A stretch of DNA of 64,000 nucleotides, from NCBI GenBank assembly GCA_023447635.1, contig JAEXNA010000169.1, positions 1 through 64,000 of the forward strand, given 5' to 3'. The stretch is from Vulcanimicrobiota bacterium. Its GTDB lineage: Bacteria > Vulcanimicrobiota > Xenobia > Xenobiales > JADMJV01. The notes below the pieces were generated by a model, which saw only the letters and a list, made by a program, of their open reading frames with translations, was not told the origin of the DNA and searched no databases. A program made the translations under genes and the position numbers. Shown here piece by piece: positions 42,320-51,846 of the stretch (its first letter is position 1; every line of letters starts with the position of its first letter).

Positions 42320-45300
42320 ATGTTAGAGCTCATCGTATGGATCGCCGGGGCCTCGCTGATCTGCGCCGTGGTGCTCGGGGCCCACGCCCTGCGCTCTGCT
42401 TACAGTCTGGCGCCGATCTACGTCTGTCTGGGGTTCGTAGCCTCGACCATGATGTGGCTGGTCACGGTGGGCGCGCGCATCGAGTTCTACAACCTGACCG
42501 CGCTGTGGGGTAGCACCTTCTTCGGCGCTATGCTGATCGGCGTCTTCGTGCTGTATGTGTTCGACGGAACCCAGGCGGCCAGGCTCGCCCTCATGACGAC
42601 CGTCGGCGTGATCCTGGCCACTTTTGCCCTGGAGTCGTCGCTGGCCTGGCAGACCAGCCGCGGCATGACCCAGATGGCGCTGGCCTGGCCAACGCCCTCT
42701 CCCCGGCTGTACTTTAGTTCGGCGCTGGTTTCGGTGATCGACCTGGTCGTCATGGCCGTGGTCTGGGAGTCGCTGCGGCGCTGGCGCTGGATGGGCTCGC
42801 TGACGGCCAGTATCTTTGCGACCCTGCTAGCCACTCTAGCTCTGGACTCGCTGCTTTTTCCCCTGATGGCGCTGGGCCGTATCCCCGAGGCACAGGCGTT
42901 GATGCAGGGCGCCCTGGCCGAACGGCTGATTCTGGTGCTCTGGCTGTCGCCCGTGCTGGGCGCCTACGTGCGCTGGCAGCAGCGGCTGAACGGCTCGGAC
43001 CTGGGGCGCGGCAAGGTGCTCTCGATCCTGGTCGGCAGCGCCGCTTCGGAAAAGCGCCTGAACCGCGCCGAGGCCGAAATCCGTGAGCGGATGCGTATCG
43101 AGGACGACCTGCGACGCAGCGAGACCGCCCTTCAGACGGTATTGGACAACTGCCGCGCGGTGGTGTTCCTGAAAGACGCGCGCGGCCGCTATATGTTGAT
43201 CAACCCGTTCTTCGAGCAGGCGCTGGGCGTGGGCAAAGACGCCGCCATCGGGAAGACCGACTTCGACCTGCGCGACGCCGCCGTAGCCGACCGAATGCAA
43301 GAAGTCGACCTGAAGGTGATGGAGAGCGGCGAAGGGGTCCAGTACGAAGAAGAGCTGGTCGGTCCAGACGGTAAGACCCACACCTTCGTCACCAACAAAG
43401 TCCCGCTCTTCGACGAGAACGGCGGGGTCTACGGGCTATGCGGCTTCGCCACCGATATCACCGAACGCAAAGCGGTCGAGAAGAAGAGCGAAGAGAACCA
43501 GCGCCGTCTGCAGCTGAATCAGCGTCGCCTGCAGATGAACCAGCGCCGCCTTCAACTGGCGATGGACGCAGCCGCCGCCGGCACCTTCGTGTGGAACTTC
43601 CACACTTCCGAAATGGAATGGGACCAGCGCTCGCTCGAAATTTTCGGACTCACCGCCGACTCGTTCAAGGAGACCTATCTCGACTGGATGCGCCACGTCC
43701 ACCCGGACGACCAGGAGCGGGTTCAGGAGACGCTGCAAGAGAGCCTGGGCGACTCCCGCTGGGAGCAGGAGTACCGGGTCGTCCGCCCGGACGGCGAGAC
43801 CCGCGTTGTCTCGGCGGCGGGATACTTTACCCTGGACAGCGAGGGCGTCCCAGAGATGCTGATCGGACTGCATCTCGACGTGACCGACCAGCGAGTGGCC
43901 CAGCGCGCCCTGCACGAAGCTAAGTACGCTGCCGAGCAGGCCAATCGGGCGAAGTCGGATTTCCTGGCCACCATGTCGCACGAGATCCGCACCCCCATGA
44001 ACGCGGTCATCGGCATGACTCATCTGGTCCAGCGCACCGACCTGAACCCCAAGCAGGCCGACTACGTCAAAAAAATCGAGAGTTCGGCCAAGTCGTTGCT
44101 GGGCATCATCAACGACATCCTGGATTTCTCAAAGATCGAGGCGGGCAAGCTAAAGTTCGAAAGCGTCGACTTCGACTTGGACACGGTGCTGGAGAACCTG
44201 GCCCACCTGATGGCCGTTCGCAAGGCCGAAAAAGAGAACCTCGAGGTGCTTTTCAAGGTCGACAACGACGTACCGCGTCAGCTGAACGGCGACCCGTTGC
44301 GGCTGGGCCAGGTGTTGACCAACCTGGGCGCCAACGCTATCAAGTTCACCGAGACCGGCCAGGTGCTGGTCTCCGTGCACCGGGTAGAAGGCGAGGAGGG
44401 CTCGGTCGTGTTAGAGTTTTCCGTGGCCGACACCGGCATCGGGATGAGCATGGAAGAGCAGGACCGCCTGTTCCAGCCGTTCAGCCAGACCGACAGTTCG
44501 ACGACCCGAAAATACGGCGGGACCGGACTGGGTCTGTCCATCTCGAAAAAAATGGTCGAGATGATGGACGGGCGCATCGGGGTGGAATCCGAACCCGGCA
44601 AGGGAAGTCGCTTCTTCTTCACCGCGCGTCTGTCGCTGGCCAGCGAGACCCGCCCGGCCCAGCGGCACATCAGTGCCGACCTGCGCAATCTCGAAGTTCT
44701 GGTGGCCGATGACAACGCCACCTCGCGAGAGATTCTCGAAGAGCTGCTGGCCGGGTTCGGCTATTCGGTCACCCTGTCGTCGACCGGCCAGGAAGCCGTC
44801 GACGAAGTGCGCGCCCGTGGCGACGGGAAGCCGTTCGACCTGGTGCTGTTGGATTGGAGGATGCCGGGCCTGAACGGCATCGAAGCGGCCCGCGAGATCC
44901 GTCAGGTCTGTAACGAGAAGCCGCCCGTCACCATCCTGGTCACCGCCTACGGTCGCGAGGACGTGGTGCGGTCGGCCCAGATCGCCGGGGTCAGCAACGT
45001 GCTTTCCAAGCCGGTCAACGAATCTCAACTGTTCGACGCTATCGCCACGGCTTTCGGCGGGACGCCTCAGGCCGAGCCGCTCTCGTCGGCCACGGCGGCT
45101 ATCGCTTTCGGGGGGCAGCGGGTGCTGCTGGTCGAGGACAACGAGGTCAATCAGCAGGTGGCGCGGGAACTGCTCGAGCAGGCTGGCCTGCACGTGACCA
45201 TCGCGAATCACGGGAAAGAAGCCGTCGACCTGCTCAAGGCCGAAAGCTTCGAACTGGTGCTTATGGATGTGCAGATGCCGGTGATGGACGGCTTGACTGC

Positions 45301-46132
45301 CACCAGACTGATCCGGCACGAGAAGATTGCGCCCAAGACCCCGATCGTGGCGATGACCGCCAACGCTATGCAGGGCGACCGCGACGTCTGTCTGGAGGCC
45401 GGGATGGATGACTACGTGGCCAAGCCGATCGAGCCCGAAGAGCTGTTGGCCACCCTGGCGCGCTACCTGCAGTCGCAAGGCGAGCAGGGGCCGACGCTGC
45501 ATAGCGTGGGCGGCGAGTGGGAGTTCCCCATGATCCACGGCCTCGACCCCAAAGCGGGCCTGCGTCGGGTGGCTCACAACGCCGCGCTTTACCGCAAGCT
45601 GCTGCTGCAGTTCCGACGCGAGCAAGGGGGGGCCGCAGGCGAGATCCGCATCGCCCTTTCTCAGAGCAACGTCGACCAGGCCACCCGGCTGGCCCATAAC
45701 CTGAAAGGCGTGGCTGCCAATTTGGGCGCCATCCAGATCGCTTTGCAGGCGACCGACCTGGAAAAGCGGCTTCGTGGTCAGGCGTTAGAGAACGTGGAAG
45801 GCCCGCTGGGGCTATTGGAGCGGACGATGGATCGCCTCTGCCAGGAGCTGGGGGTGCTAGAGGTAGAGCCGGCGCCGGTGCAAAAAGAGGCGCCTACAGT
45901 GGACTGGCAGGCGCTTTCCGGGGATATTCAGGCGATCCGGCCGCTGCTGGAGAGCGACCTGGAGCAGGCCATGGAGCTGGCCGAACGGCTGCTCGAACAG
46001 TACGCCGGGGTTCCCGAGCTGGGGGGGCCGCTGCGCAAGCTTCAGGACGCGCTACAGTCGTTCGACACCGACGCCGCCGGCGAGTCGCTCGACGAGATAG
46101 GAGAGAAGGTCGCAGCTCATGCTCGAGGATAA
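42320..46132 (+). CDS. Membrane-bound hybrid histidine kinase with two REC and one HPt domain
   Basis: 1270 residues. Seven predicted membrane segments (1-215), two PAS domains (about 270-390 and 410-540), an unusual linker with three consecutive QRRLQxN heptads (about 394-414), HisKA (FLATMSHEIRTPMNAVIGMT, phospho-His near 554), HATPase (NLGANAIKFTETG, GTGLGLSISKKM), REC1 (VLVADDNATSRE, LVLLDWRMPGLNG), REC2 (VLLVEDNEVNQQ, LVLMDVQMPVMDG) and a C-terminal HPt (ATRLAHNLKGVAANLG). REC1 keeps DD and D, so both receivers can be phosphorylated. The HPt would pass phosphate to the REC domain of the next gene, which overlaps by 14 nt. Confidence 0.93.
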   Translation: MLELIVWIAGASLICAVVLGAHALRSAYSLAPIYVCLGFVASTMMWLVTVGARIEFYNLTALWGSTFFGAMLIGVFVLYVFDGTQAARLALMTTVGVILATFALESSLAWQTSRGMTQMALAWPTPSPRLYFSSALVSVIDLVVMAVVWESLRRWRWMGSLTASIFATLLATLALDSLLFPLMALGRIPEAQALMQGALAERLILVLWLSPVLGAYVRWQQRLNGSDLGRGKVLSILVGSAASEKRLNRAEAEIRERMRIEDDLRRSETALQTVLDNCRAVVFLKDARGRYMLINPFFEQALGVGKDAAIGKTDFDLRDAAVADRMQEVDLKVMESGEGVQYEEELVGPDGKTHTFVTNKVPLFDENGGVYGLCGFATDITERKAVEKKSEENQRRLQLNQRRLQMNQRRLQLAMDAAAAGTFVWNFHTSEMEWDQRSLEIFGLTADSFKETYLDWMRHVHPDDQERVQETLQESLGDSRWEQEYRVVRPDGETRVVSAAGYFTLDSEGVPEMLIGLHLDVTDQRVAQRALHEAKYAAEQANRAKSDFLATMSHEIRTPMNAVIGMTHLVQRTDLNPKQADYVKKIESSAKSLLGIINDILDFSKIEAGKLKFESVDFDLDTVLENLAHLMAVRKAEKENLEVLFKVDNDVPRQLNGDPLRLGQVLTNLGANAIKFTETGQVLVSVHRVEGEEGSVVLEFSVADTGIGMSMEEQDRLFQPFSQTDSSTTRKYGGTGLGLSISKKMVEMMDGRIGVESEPGKGSRFFFTARLSLASETRPAQRHISADLRNLEVLVADDNATSREILEELLAGFGYSVTLSSTGQEAVDEVRARGDGKPFDLVLLDWRMPGLNGIEAAREIRQVCNEKPPVTILVTAYGREDVVRSAQIAGVSNVLSKPVNESQLFDAIATAFGGTPQAEPLSSATAAIAFGGQRVLLVEDNEVNQQVARELLEQAGLHVTIANHGKEAVDLLKAESFELVLMDVQMPVMDGLTATRLIRHEKIAPKTPIVAMTANAMQGDRDVCLEAGMDDYVAKPIEPEELLATLARYLQSQGEQGPTLHSVGGEWEFPMIHGLDPKAGLRRVAHNAALYRKLLLQFRREQGGAAGEIRIALSQSNVDQATRLAHNLKGVAANLGAIQIALQATDLEKRLRGQALENVEGPLGLLERTMDRLCQELGVLEVEPAPVQKEAPTVDWQALSGDIQAIRPLLESDLEQAMELAERLLEQYAGVPELGGPLRKLQDALQSFDTDAAGESLDEIGEKVAAHARG

Positions 46133-47312
46133 GCAAAAGGTTCTCATCGTCGACGACACGCCTCAGAACATCCATGTTCTGATGGAGACCCTCAAGGATA
46201 GCTACAAGATCGTGGCTGCGACCTCGGGCGCCAAGGCGCTGCAGCTCGCGGTGCGCGAGCCTCTACCGGACCTGATCCTGCTCGACGTCATGATGCCGGA
46301 AATGAGCGGCTACGAGGTCTGCGAACGGCTGAAGGCCGATCCGCTGACAGAGAAGATTCCGGTCATCTTCGTGACTGCGCTGCATGAAGCCGGCGACGAG
46401 GAAAAGGGGCTCGAGCTGGGGGCGCTGGATTTTATCACCAAGCCGTTCCATCCCGCGCTGGTCAAAGCGCGAGTGCGAAACCAGCTGGAACTCAAACGGC
46501 ACCGCGACCATCTCGAGGTCGAGGTTCAGCGTCGAACGCAAGAGCTGCTCGACGCCAATCAGGCCCGCCAAAAGCTAGAGAACGAACTTGGGGTAGCGCG
46601 GGCGCTGCAGCGCAGCATGCTGCCCAAAGAGCGCTATCTGGCGGGTCGCCGGACGGAACTGGCCGCGTACCTTAGCCCGGCGCGCGCTGTCGGCGGCGAC
46701 CTGTACGACTACGCGATGCTAGACCAGAACAAACTGTTGCTGGTGCTGGGCGACGTGTCCGACAAAGGCGTCGCGGCCGCCCTGTTCATGGTCCGTGCCC
46801 TCACCGTGCTGCGCTCGTTCGCCCCCTCGGTGGACACCCCGGCCGAGCTGCTGACCCTGGTCAACCTGGCGCTCTGTCGGGACAACGACACCTTTATGTT
46901 CGTCACCCTGGCCTGCTGCATCGTGGACCTCGAGACGGGCGCCTACAGCTACGCCAGCGGTGGGCACGAGCCGCCGCTGCTGCTAGAGGGTTCCCAGGCG
47001 CGTTTCCTGGAACTCGAGACGGGGCCCGCTCTGGGCCTGATGGAAGAAGCGTTCTTTCCGGCCCACGAAGGGCAGCTTCCGGTCGCCTCGACCCTGCTGC
47101 TCTACACCGACGGGGTGACTGAGGCCGAAGACGCCGAGCAGGCCTGCTACGGGGCGGAACGGCTGCTGGCCCAGGTGGCGACCCTGCGGGACCGAGGGGC
47201 GGCCGAACTGGTGGAAGGAATTTCGCAATCCGTCAGGGATTTCGTGGGGCCGCACGAGCAGTCCGACGACCTGACGATGATGGCTTTGACAATCTCTGGA
47301 GGAACGGTATGA
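46119..47312 (+). CDS. Response regulator with PP2C/SpoIIE-type phosphatase output
   Basis: 397 residues. REC domain (1-120): VLIVDDTPQNIHVLME, LILLDVMMPEMSG (phospho-Asp near 54), FVTAL, TKPFHP. A coiled coil (about 125-165) leads to a SpoIIE/RsbU PP2C domain: ALQRSMLPKE, ARAVGGDLYDY, LVLGDVSDKGVAAALFM, YASGGHEPPLL, LLLYTDGVTEAE. It would dephosphorylate the STAS protein at 47785 when activated by phosphorelay from the hybrid kinase. Stop overlaps the next start as ATGA. Confidence 0.93.
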   Translation: MLEDKQKVLIVDDTPQNIHVLMETLKDSYKIVAATSGAKALQLAVREPLPDLILLDVMMPEMSGYEVCERLKADPLTEKIPVIFVTALHEAGDEEKGLELGALDFITKPFHPALVKARVRNQLELKRHRDHLEVEVQRRTQELLDANQARQKLENELGVARALQRSMLPKERYLAGRRTELAAYLSPARAVGGDLYDYAMLDQNKLLLVLGDVSDKGVAAALFMVRALTVLRSFAPSVDTPAELLTLVNLALCRDNDTFMFVTLACCIVDLETGAYSYASGGHEPPLLLEGSQARFLELETGPALGLMEEAFFPAHEGQLPVASTLLLYTDGVTEAEDAEQACYGAERLLAQVATLRDRGAAELVEGISQSVRDFVGPHEQSDDLTMMALTISGGTV

Positions 47313-47722
47313 CCGAGCAACTGACCCTGAAGAACAGCCTCCCCGAGGTAGAAACCACCCAGCAGCGACTTGAAGAACTGCTGCGGGGCGAAGGCTTCAC
47401 CGACGACCTGGTGCACGACCTGTCGCTGGTTGCCGAAGAGGTGCTGGTCAACATCGTCAAGCACGGCTATGCCGACGCCCCCGAGTCGCAGCGAGAGATC
47501 TCCATAACGCTGAGCGTCAACGGGGAGCGCCGGGTCGAGATCGTCTTTCGCGATGACGCTGCCGCTTTCAACCCGCTCACCGTCGCCGAGCGCGACCCCG
47601 ACGACGATCGCCTGGGCGGCTGGGGGATCCCGATGCTAAAAACCTTGACCGACCATGTCGAGTACGCCCATCAGGACGGTCACAACGTGCTGCGGGTCGA
47701 GCGTTCCGAAAGGGATTCTTGA
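47309..47722 (+). CDS. RsbW-like serine kinase / anti-sigma regulatory factor
   Basis: 137 residues with the GHKL fold: LVAEEVLVNIVKHGYAD (N box, Glu and Asn for Mg-ATP), VEIVFRDDAAAFNP (G1 box) and GGWGIPMLKTLTDHVEY (G2 box). In partner switching it phosphorylates a STAS antagonist and binds a sigma factor or other output. No sigma factor is in the window, so the output partner is elsewhere. Confidence 0.88.
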   Translation: MTEQLTLKNSLPEVETTQQRLEELLRGEGFTDDLVHDLSLVAEEVLVNIVKHGYADAPESQREISITLSVNGERRVEIVFRDDAAAFNPLTVAERDPDDDRLGGWGIPMLKTLTDHVEYAHQDGHNVLRVERSERDS

Positions 47723-47784
47723 CGGAGCGGCGGAATGCGCCGAACGGAACGACCTGGTCTAAGACCGTACCACATGGAGGCGAG

Positions 47785-48150
47785 ATGTCTTTAGCGATCG
47801 AGATTTACAAGTCTGACGGCGGCAAGTGCCGCATCGAACTGCAGGGGCGGTTGGACACTAATACCGCGTCCGAGTTCGACGAAAAGGTCGGTGCGCTCGA
47901 CCCTCAGGAGTTCCCGATTCAGGTCGTGGACCTGGCTGGGCTCGAGTACGTCAGCAGCGCCGGGGTGCGTTCGCTGTTCAAGGCTCGCAAGGCGGCCAGC
48001 GATGCCGGTAGCCAACTGCTGCTGGTCAAGCCGCAGCCGCAGGTCAAGAAAGTTTTCGATATCATCAAAGCGCTGCCCACCACGGCCGTGTTCGAGAGCG
48101 TGGAAGAGATGGACAGCTATCTCGACGCTATGCAGCGTAAGTCGAGCTAA
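47785..48150 (+). CDS. STAS-domain anti-sigma factor antagonist (RsbV/SpoIIAA-like)
   Basis: The ATG at 47785 has GGAGG 5 nt upstream; the frame extends further but without a ribosome site. 121 residues with CRIELQGRLDTNTASEFDEK and VVDLAGLEYVSSAGVRSLFK, where the phospho-acceptor Ser is one of the SSAG pair. It is the substrate of the RsbW-like kinase and the RsbU-like phosphatase encoded just upstream. A strong terminator (48173) ends the operon. Confidence 0.92.
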   Translation: MSLAIEIYKSDGGKCRIELQGRLDTNTASEFDEKVGALDPQEFPIQVVDLAGLEYVSSAGVRSLFKARKAASDAGSQLLLVKPQPQVKKVFDIIKALPTTAVFESVEEMDSYLDAMQRKSS

Positions 48151-48172
48151 GTTTTCTCCCTCATTAGAACAG

Positions 48173-48206
48173 AAAAGACCGCTCGAACTTTCGAGCGGTC
48201 TTTTTT
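48173..48206. terminator. Bidirectional intrinsic terminator
   Basis: AAAAGACCGCTCGAA pairs with TTCGAGCGGTCTTTT around CT, with A and T tracts on both sides. It separates the partner-switch operon from the convergent gene at 48312. Confidence 0.92.
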
Positions 48207-48311
48207 ATTCTCCCAGGCCTAGGCAGGCTGTTCCCCTCCCACCGGCCTTCTCCAACCGTAAGGCAGGCTGAAGAAGCCTGGGAGGCCGAGGGGGAGCCTT
48301 GTCCGTAAAGG

Positions 48312-48644
48312 CTACTGGGGGGTGACGCAGAGCAGCGGCGGGAACTTGTAGAAGATCGCCTTGCCGTTCTCTTCGGTGCGGCTCTCTTCCCAGTCTTTGC
48401 GGTAGTAGAACTCGCCCTCGTCATGCAGTTTGCGGACGTGACCGGCGATGATCGCGCGCTCTGTCTCGGACAGCGCCTTGAACAGGTTGCAGACCACGCC
48501 AAACTCGATGAAAGCCTCGTCGTCCTTATAGGTACAGAAGCGCGGAGGTAGGATGCCCATGCGCATTCTCCCCAGCAGCTGTCGTATCGTTTCTTTTGCC
48601 CCGTGTAAGTTTTCCATGCCCTGTACGAATACCGACAAAGGCAC
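48312..48644 (-). CDS. Unassigned 110-residue protein
   Basis: Starts at GTG 48642-48644 with AGAGGG 5 nt upstream. It has a basic N-terminal third and a mixed helical/strand composition: GAKETIRQLLGRMRMGILPP, DEAFIEFGVVCNLFKALSET and EGEFYYRKDWEES. No membrane segment or signal. The ETERAIIAGHVRKLHDEGE helix could be a DNA- or protein-binding helix. Family not recognised. Confidence 0.6.
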   Translation of the reverse strand: MPLSVFVQGMENLHGAKETIRQLLGRMRMGILPPRFCTYKDDEAFIEFGVVCNLFKALSETERAIIAGHVRKLHDEGEFYYRKDWEESRTEENGKAIFYKFPPLLCVTPQ

Positions 48645-48690
48645 AATTTCCCTCTTCTGTAAAGACCCTATCCCGAGCGACAGGCCTCTA

Positions 48691-51288
48691 TCAGGGCGTG
48701 GCGGAGCGCCGCGTCACGTGAATCCGCTGGCCTCTCAGGTCGCCTAGCTCTATCCAGAAGTCGTCGGGGTTGAAGCCCTCTACCATCAGGAGGTAGCTTC
48801 CGCTGGGCAGTCGCTCGAGATCGGTACCTCGAGGGTCCACGGCCGGGTCCGGGCTCAGAAAAACCTTGTTGATGGTGATGTCCAGATTCTCGCCTTCGAA
48901 CATGCCTACCGTGCCCTGATTCTCGGCCTCGGCCAGTTCCGGCAGGTCGACCACTCGCCAGGGCGTGTCCAGGGTCCACTCCAACCACAGTTGGGAGCCG
49001 GCGATAGGAGAGCGCAGGCGGCAGCGCAGCGCTCCCGAGCCCTGAGGGGTGTAGTCGCCGAACATCAGCTCGCCTTTGATTCGCAGAGGCGCTTGTTCGC
49101 TCTTGGGACGGATGCGGTAAGCTTGCTCGACCTTTTGACCGGCCGGGCCCACAGCTTCCAAGGTCAGCTCGGTCTCGCCCGGCCACGGTGAAAGGCAGCG
49201 CAGGCGGAACTCGGACGCTGCGCCACGGGCCAGGAGCTGACGCTTACCGGGCTCGAGGTCGACCTCGAAGGGGCTGCTCGGGGCGGGGGCGCCTCGGCGG
49301 GGGTACAGTTGAAGCTCGACGCCTTTGGGAGCGCTGGGGCGCTCGACATGCACTCCAGAGACAGCGCCGTGCCCTTCAAACAACAGTTCGGCCTGCTCCT
49401 CGGCCTTGGGAGGGATCAGGGTCGAGGACAGGCTGTCGAAAATGAGGCTGTCCGGGCTGCTGCGATGAAAGGTGAGAGCGCCTAGCTTGATAGTGCGGGT
49501 CCCGGCTAGCGCTTTGGCGACCTCGGGGCCTTTGGTGATGACCTCACAGCGGGGCGAGCCTTCGGGCCAGAGAACGTGGAAGCTGGACGAGGACATCAGA
49601 TAGAACTCCTTGGACAGGACCAGGTTGGCGGGGTCGGTGGACTGGCCGGCGAAGACCTCCAGCTTGACAGGGCCTTCTTTGCCCTTGCCGGGCTCTACCG
49701 TCAGGCGAGGCGGTTGGCCCGCCTGGGTGGCCTCCAGGGCCACCTCCCGACCGTCGAGCCGGACTTTGCCCAGAGCGATGGGGAAAGGGCTACGCAGTTC
49801 CCAGCGGTAGCGCCGTCCTGAGCTGAGCAGGTAGGGGGCGTCGGGAAGGGTCAGCCCACCCGGCGGCACGGAGCGTAGGGCCGTGAACGAGGCTAGTTCG
49901 AGCGGGTCGAAGCCCCACTGCCCCAGCACTTTGACCCGGGCCGAGGTAGCGGTGTCGGACCACAGCAGGTGAAGGTCGGCGACTTCCAGGGCTCCGCTGG
50001 CGCTGACGCTGGCTTTGAGCGGAGAGGCGTCGCCGTGGACGGAGTCCCAGACCCGGACGGTAGGGGAGAGGGGGCGCTGCACCAGGGCGGCGTGCGTCTT
50101 TCCGCGCAGGGTCGGGCCGGTGATTCGGACTTCCGGGAACGGGTTGGAGGTGGAAGCGGAGGGGACCAGGCTGTCGGGCGCGTCGCTGCTCCAGGTCAGG
50201 CGAGGCTTCTCGAGCTTCTCCGTGGGCATTGGGGTGAGCACCAGGATAGAGCGCACGTTGAGCCGGGCCGACCCGTCGGCGGCTTTTTCATCTTCTCCGT
50301 GGCGCAGACGTTCCGCGCTCATCACGGTGTAGCGGTCGTCGCCGGCTTCTTTCAGGCGCGACGAGCTCCAGTGGTAGCTTTCCGAGTAGTCGGTGGCCCG
50401 GTAAAGGAAGCCGCCGATGGCGGCGGCCGCGCCGATCAGCCCCAGGTCTTGCTCGCCGATCATCTGCGAGAGCATCTTGCCGGCGGCTTCGGCTTTGAAG
50501 GTGCTGCTCTGCTTGCCCATCGAGGTTTCCAGTTCGCCCAGCAGTTTGGCTACCACTTCGGGGTCGCCCAGGCGCATCTTGCTGTCCACGGTGAAGCCCA
50601 GTTCACCAAACCCGGCTTCCAGGCGGTCTTCTAGAGTGTTGGCCTCGGGCCCCTCGCGGTGCAGCGATTTCAGGAAGACCTGCAGGCTCTCGTAGTCGTT
50701 GACTACGTCCGAGTAGCGGCCGAAATGGTCCACGAAGTTCGAGGCTTTGGTCTGGCGGGTGCGCCGAATCTCGTCCCACGATTCCAGGGTGCGGGTGCGC
50801 ACGAAGAAGAAGATGGGGAACTTCTGGCGCTCGTGTTCGACCTTGATGGCGATCTCGTGTTCGCCGTGCTGCAGGTCGATGCGGCCCCGGTCGGTTTTGC
50901 CCCTGGCGGTGCTGTCGTAGACCAGCGAGCCTTCGGGAGTGGTCAGGAACCAGCCGATCGACCAGTCGCGCAGGCGCTGCTTCTCGTCGCTGTTGAGAGT
51001 GGTGAACTCAGGGGCGTTCAGGTCGACGTCTAAGTGCACGACGTCGCCGACTTTCAGTTCGGGCACGCGATGGACGGGCAAGTTTTGCCCTTCTCGCTCG
51101 ACCCACATGCGCAGGGGCAGCGCTTTGTAGGGGAACGCCTTCTCGGCCAGACCCGAGGCGGTCGAGAGGGCCTCTTGAGCGCGGGCCGGTGGGGCGCTCA
51201 GGCTCATGAGGGAGAGAAGGCTCAGCAGAAAGGCGGAAGCCAGGCCGTATCGATAGGGGAACACGCCAACGCCTTCTCGACCCACCAT
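48691..51288 (-). CDS. Large exported protein of unknown function
   Basis: 865 residues from ATG 51286-51288 (AAGGAG 4 nt upstream); an upstream extension through repeats was rejected. Signal peptide ends near APPARAQE (about residue 39). An N-terminal beta domain (PLRMWVEREGQNLPVHRVPE, GDVVHLDVDLNAPEF) carries predicted Ig-like strands; a middle helical portion (about 150-240) has KEAEA-type helices and a short hydrophobic segment LGLIGAAAAIGGFLY; the C-terminal half is beta-rich (LELRCLSPWPGETELTLEAV-like). No enzyme motif. It lies divergent to the ABC transporter operon, beyond a hairpin repeat array. Role probably in the cell envelope. Confidence 0.6.
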   Translation of the reverse strand: MVGREGVGVFPYRYGLASAFLLSLLSLMSLSAPPARAQEALSTASGLAEKAFPYKALPLRMWVEREGQNLPVHRVPELKVGDVVHLDVDLNAPEFTTLNSDEKQRLRDWSIGWFLTTPEGSLVYDSTARGKTDRGRIDLQHGEHEIAIKVEHERQKFPIFFFVRTRTLESWDEIRRTRQTKASNFVDHFGRYSDVVNDYESLQVFLKSLHREGPEANTLEDRLEAGFGELGFTVDSKMRLGDPEVVAKLLGELETSMGKQSSTFKAEAAGKMLSQMIGEQDLGLIGAAAAIGGFLYRATDYSESYHWSSSRLKEAGDDRYTVMSAERLRHGEDEKAADGSARLNVRSILVLTPMPTEKLEKPRLTWSSDAPDSLVPSASTSNPFPEVRITGPTLRGKTHAALVQRPLSPTVRVWDSVHGDASPLKASVSASGALEVADLHLLWSDTATSARVKVLGQWGFDPLELASFTALRSVPPGGLTLPDAPYLLSSGRRYRWELRSPFPIALGKVRLDGREVALEATQAGQPPRLTVEPGKGKEGPVKLEVFAGQSTDPANLVLSKEFYLMSSSSFHVLWPEGSPRCEVITKGPEVAKALAGTRTIKLGALTFHRSSPDSLIFDSLSSTLIPPKAEEQAELLFEGHGAVSGVHVERPSAPKGVELQLYPRRGAPAPSSPFEVDLEPGKRQLLARGAASEFRLRCLSPWPGETELTLEAVGPAGQKVEQAYRIRPKSEQAPLRIKGELMFGDYTPQGSGALRCRLRSPIAGSQLWLEWTLDTPWRVVDLPELAEAENQGTVGMFEGENLDITINKVFLSPDPAVDPRGTDLERLPSGSYLLMVEGFNPDDFWIELGDLRGQRIHVTRRSATP

Positions 51289-51358
51289 GCTGCTCCTTGT
51301 CAAGTTTTCAAGCCGGGTAGAACAGAGAGGCACGCTCGACGTTTCGCAAGACCGCAAC

Positions 51359-51584
51359 GAGCGGGCACTCGGCGAGCCCGCGCCGACTTTGGGACACGCG
51401 CGGGCCCTCGGTGAGCCCGCACTCGGGCACTCAACGAGCCCGCGCCGACATCGGACACGCGCGGGCCCTCGGCGAGCCCGCACTCGGGCACTCAACGAGC
51501 CCGCGCCGGGTTTCGGACACGCGCGGGCCCTCGGCGAGCCCGCACTCGGGCACTCAACAAGCCCGCGCCGACATCGAAACTCCG
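51359..51584. repeat. 61/62-bp hairpin repeat family B, array 1
   Basis: Unit starts (GCGCGGGCCC) at 51398, 51459 and 51521 with an incomplete unit before them. Each unit carries GCGGGC-CTCGG-GAGCCCGC and CGGGCACTCAACGAGCCCG, i.e. two hairpins. The array lies in the 558-nt gap between the divergent genes at 51288 and 51847. The same units occur at 55760-55935. Confidence 0.9.
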
Positions 51585-51597
51585 AGACAAAAGAAAA

Positions 51598-51622
51598 GAG
51601 CCGGACGTGGGGCGTCCGGCTC
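51598..51622 (-). terminator. Hairpin with minus-strand T-run
   Basis: GAGCCGGACG and CGTCCGGCTC form a 10-bp stem around TGGGG. On the minus strand the stem is followed by TCTTTTCTTTTG, so it would stop leftward transcription coming from the ABC operon side. No leftward gene starts there, so its role is unclear. Confidence 0.5.
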
Positions 51623-51846
51623 GCTTAGGGGTTGGGTATGTTCGGTTGTAGGCCTATTATAGCCACAGCCCGCCCCTTCAAAGTAGTGTGCTTCAAGCTC
51701 GAACTAGCCTATCCCGGGGTCATAGCCCAGATACTATCCGAACATTGATCGAACACCGACCTCGTCTGCCTTTCGCACCCAGCCCACGGGAGACTCCCGC
51801 TCACGTCTCGGCAGGAAGTGACGCGCTCGATGGGCGATTACCCCGA

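Noticed and set aside
51289..51628. Frames across the 61-bp repeat array, including an N-terminal extension of the 865-residue exported protein
   Set aside because: The extension would bury the signal peptide and is encoded by the hairpin repeats; the ATG at 51288 has its own AAGGAG.
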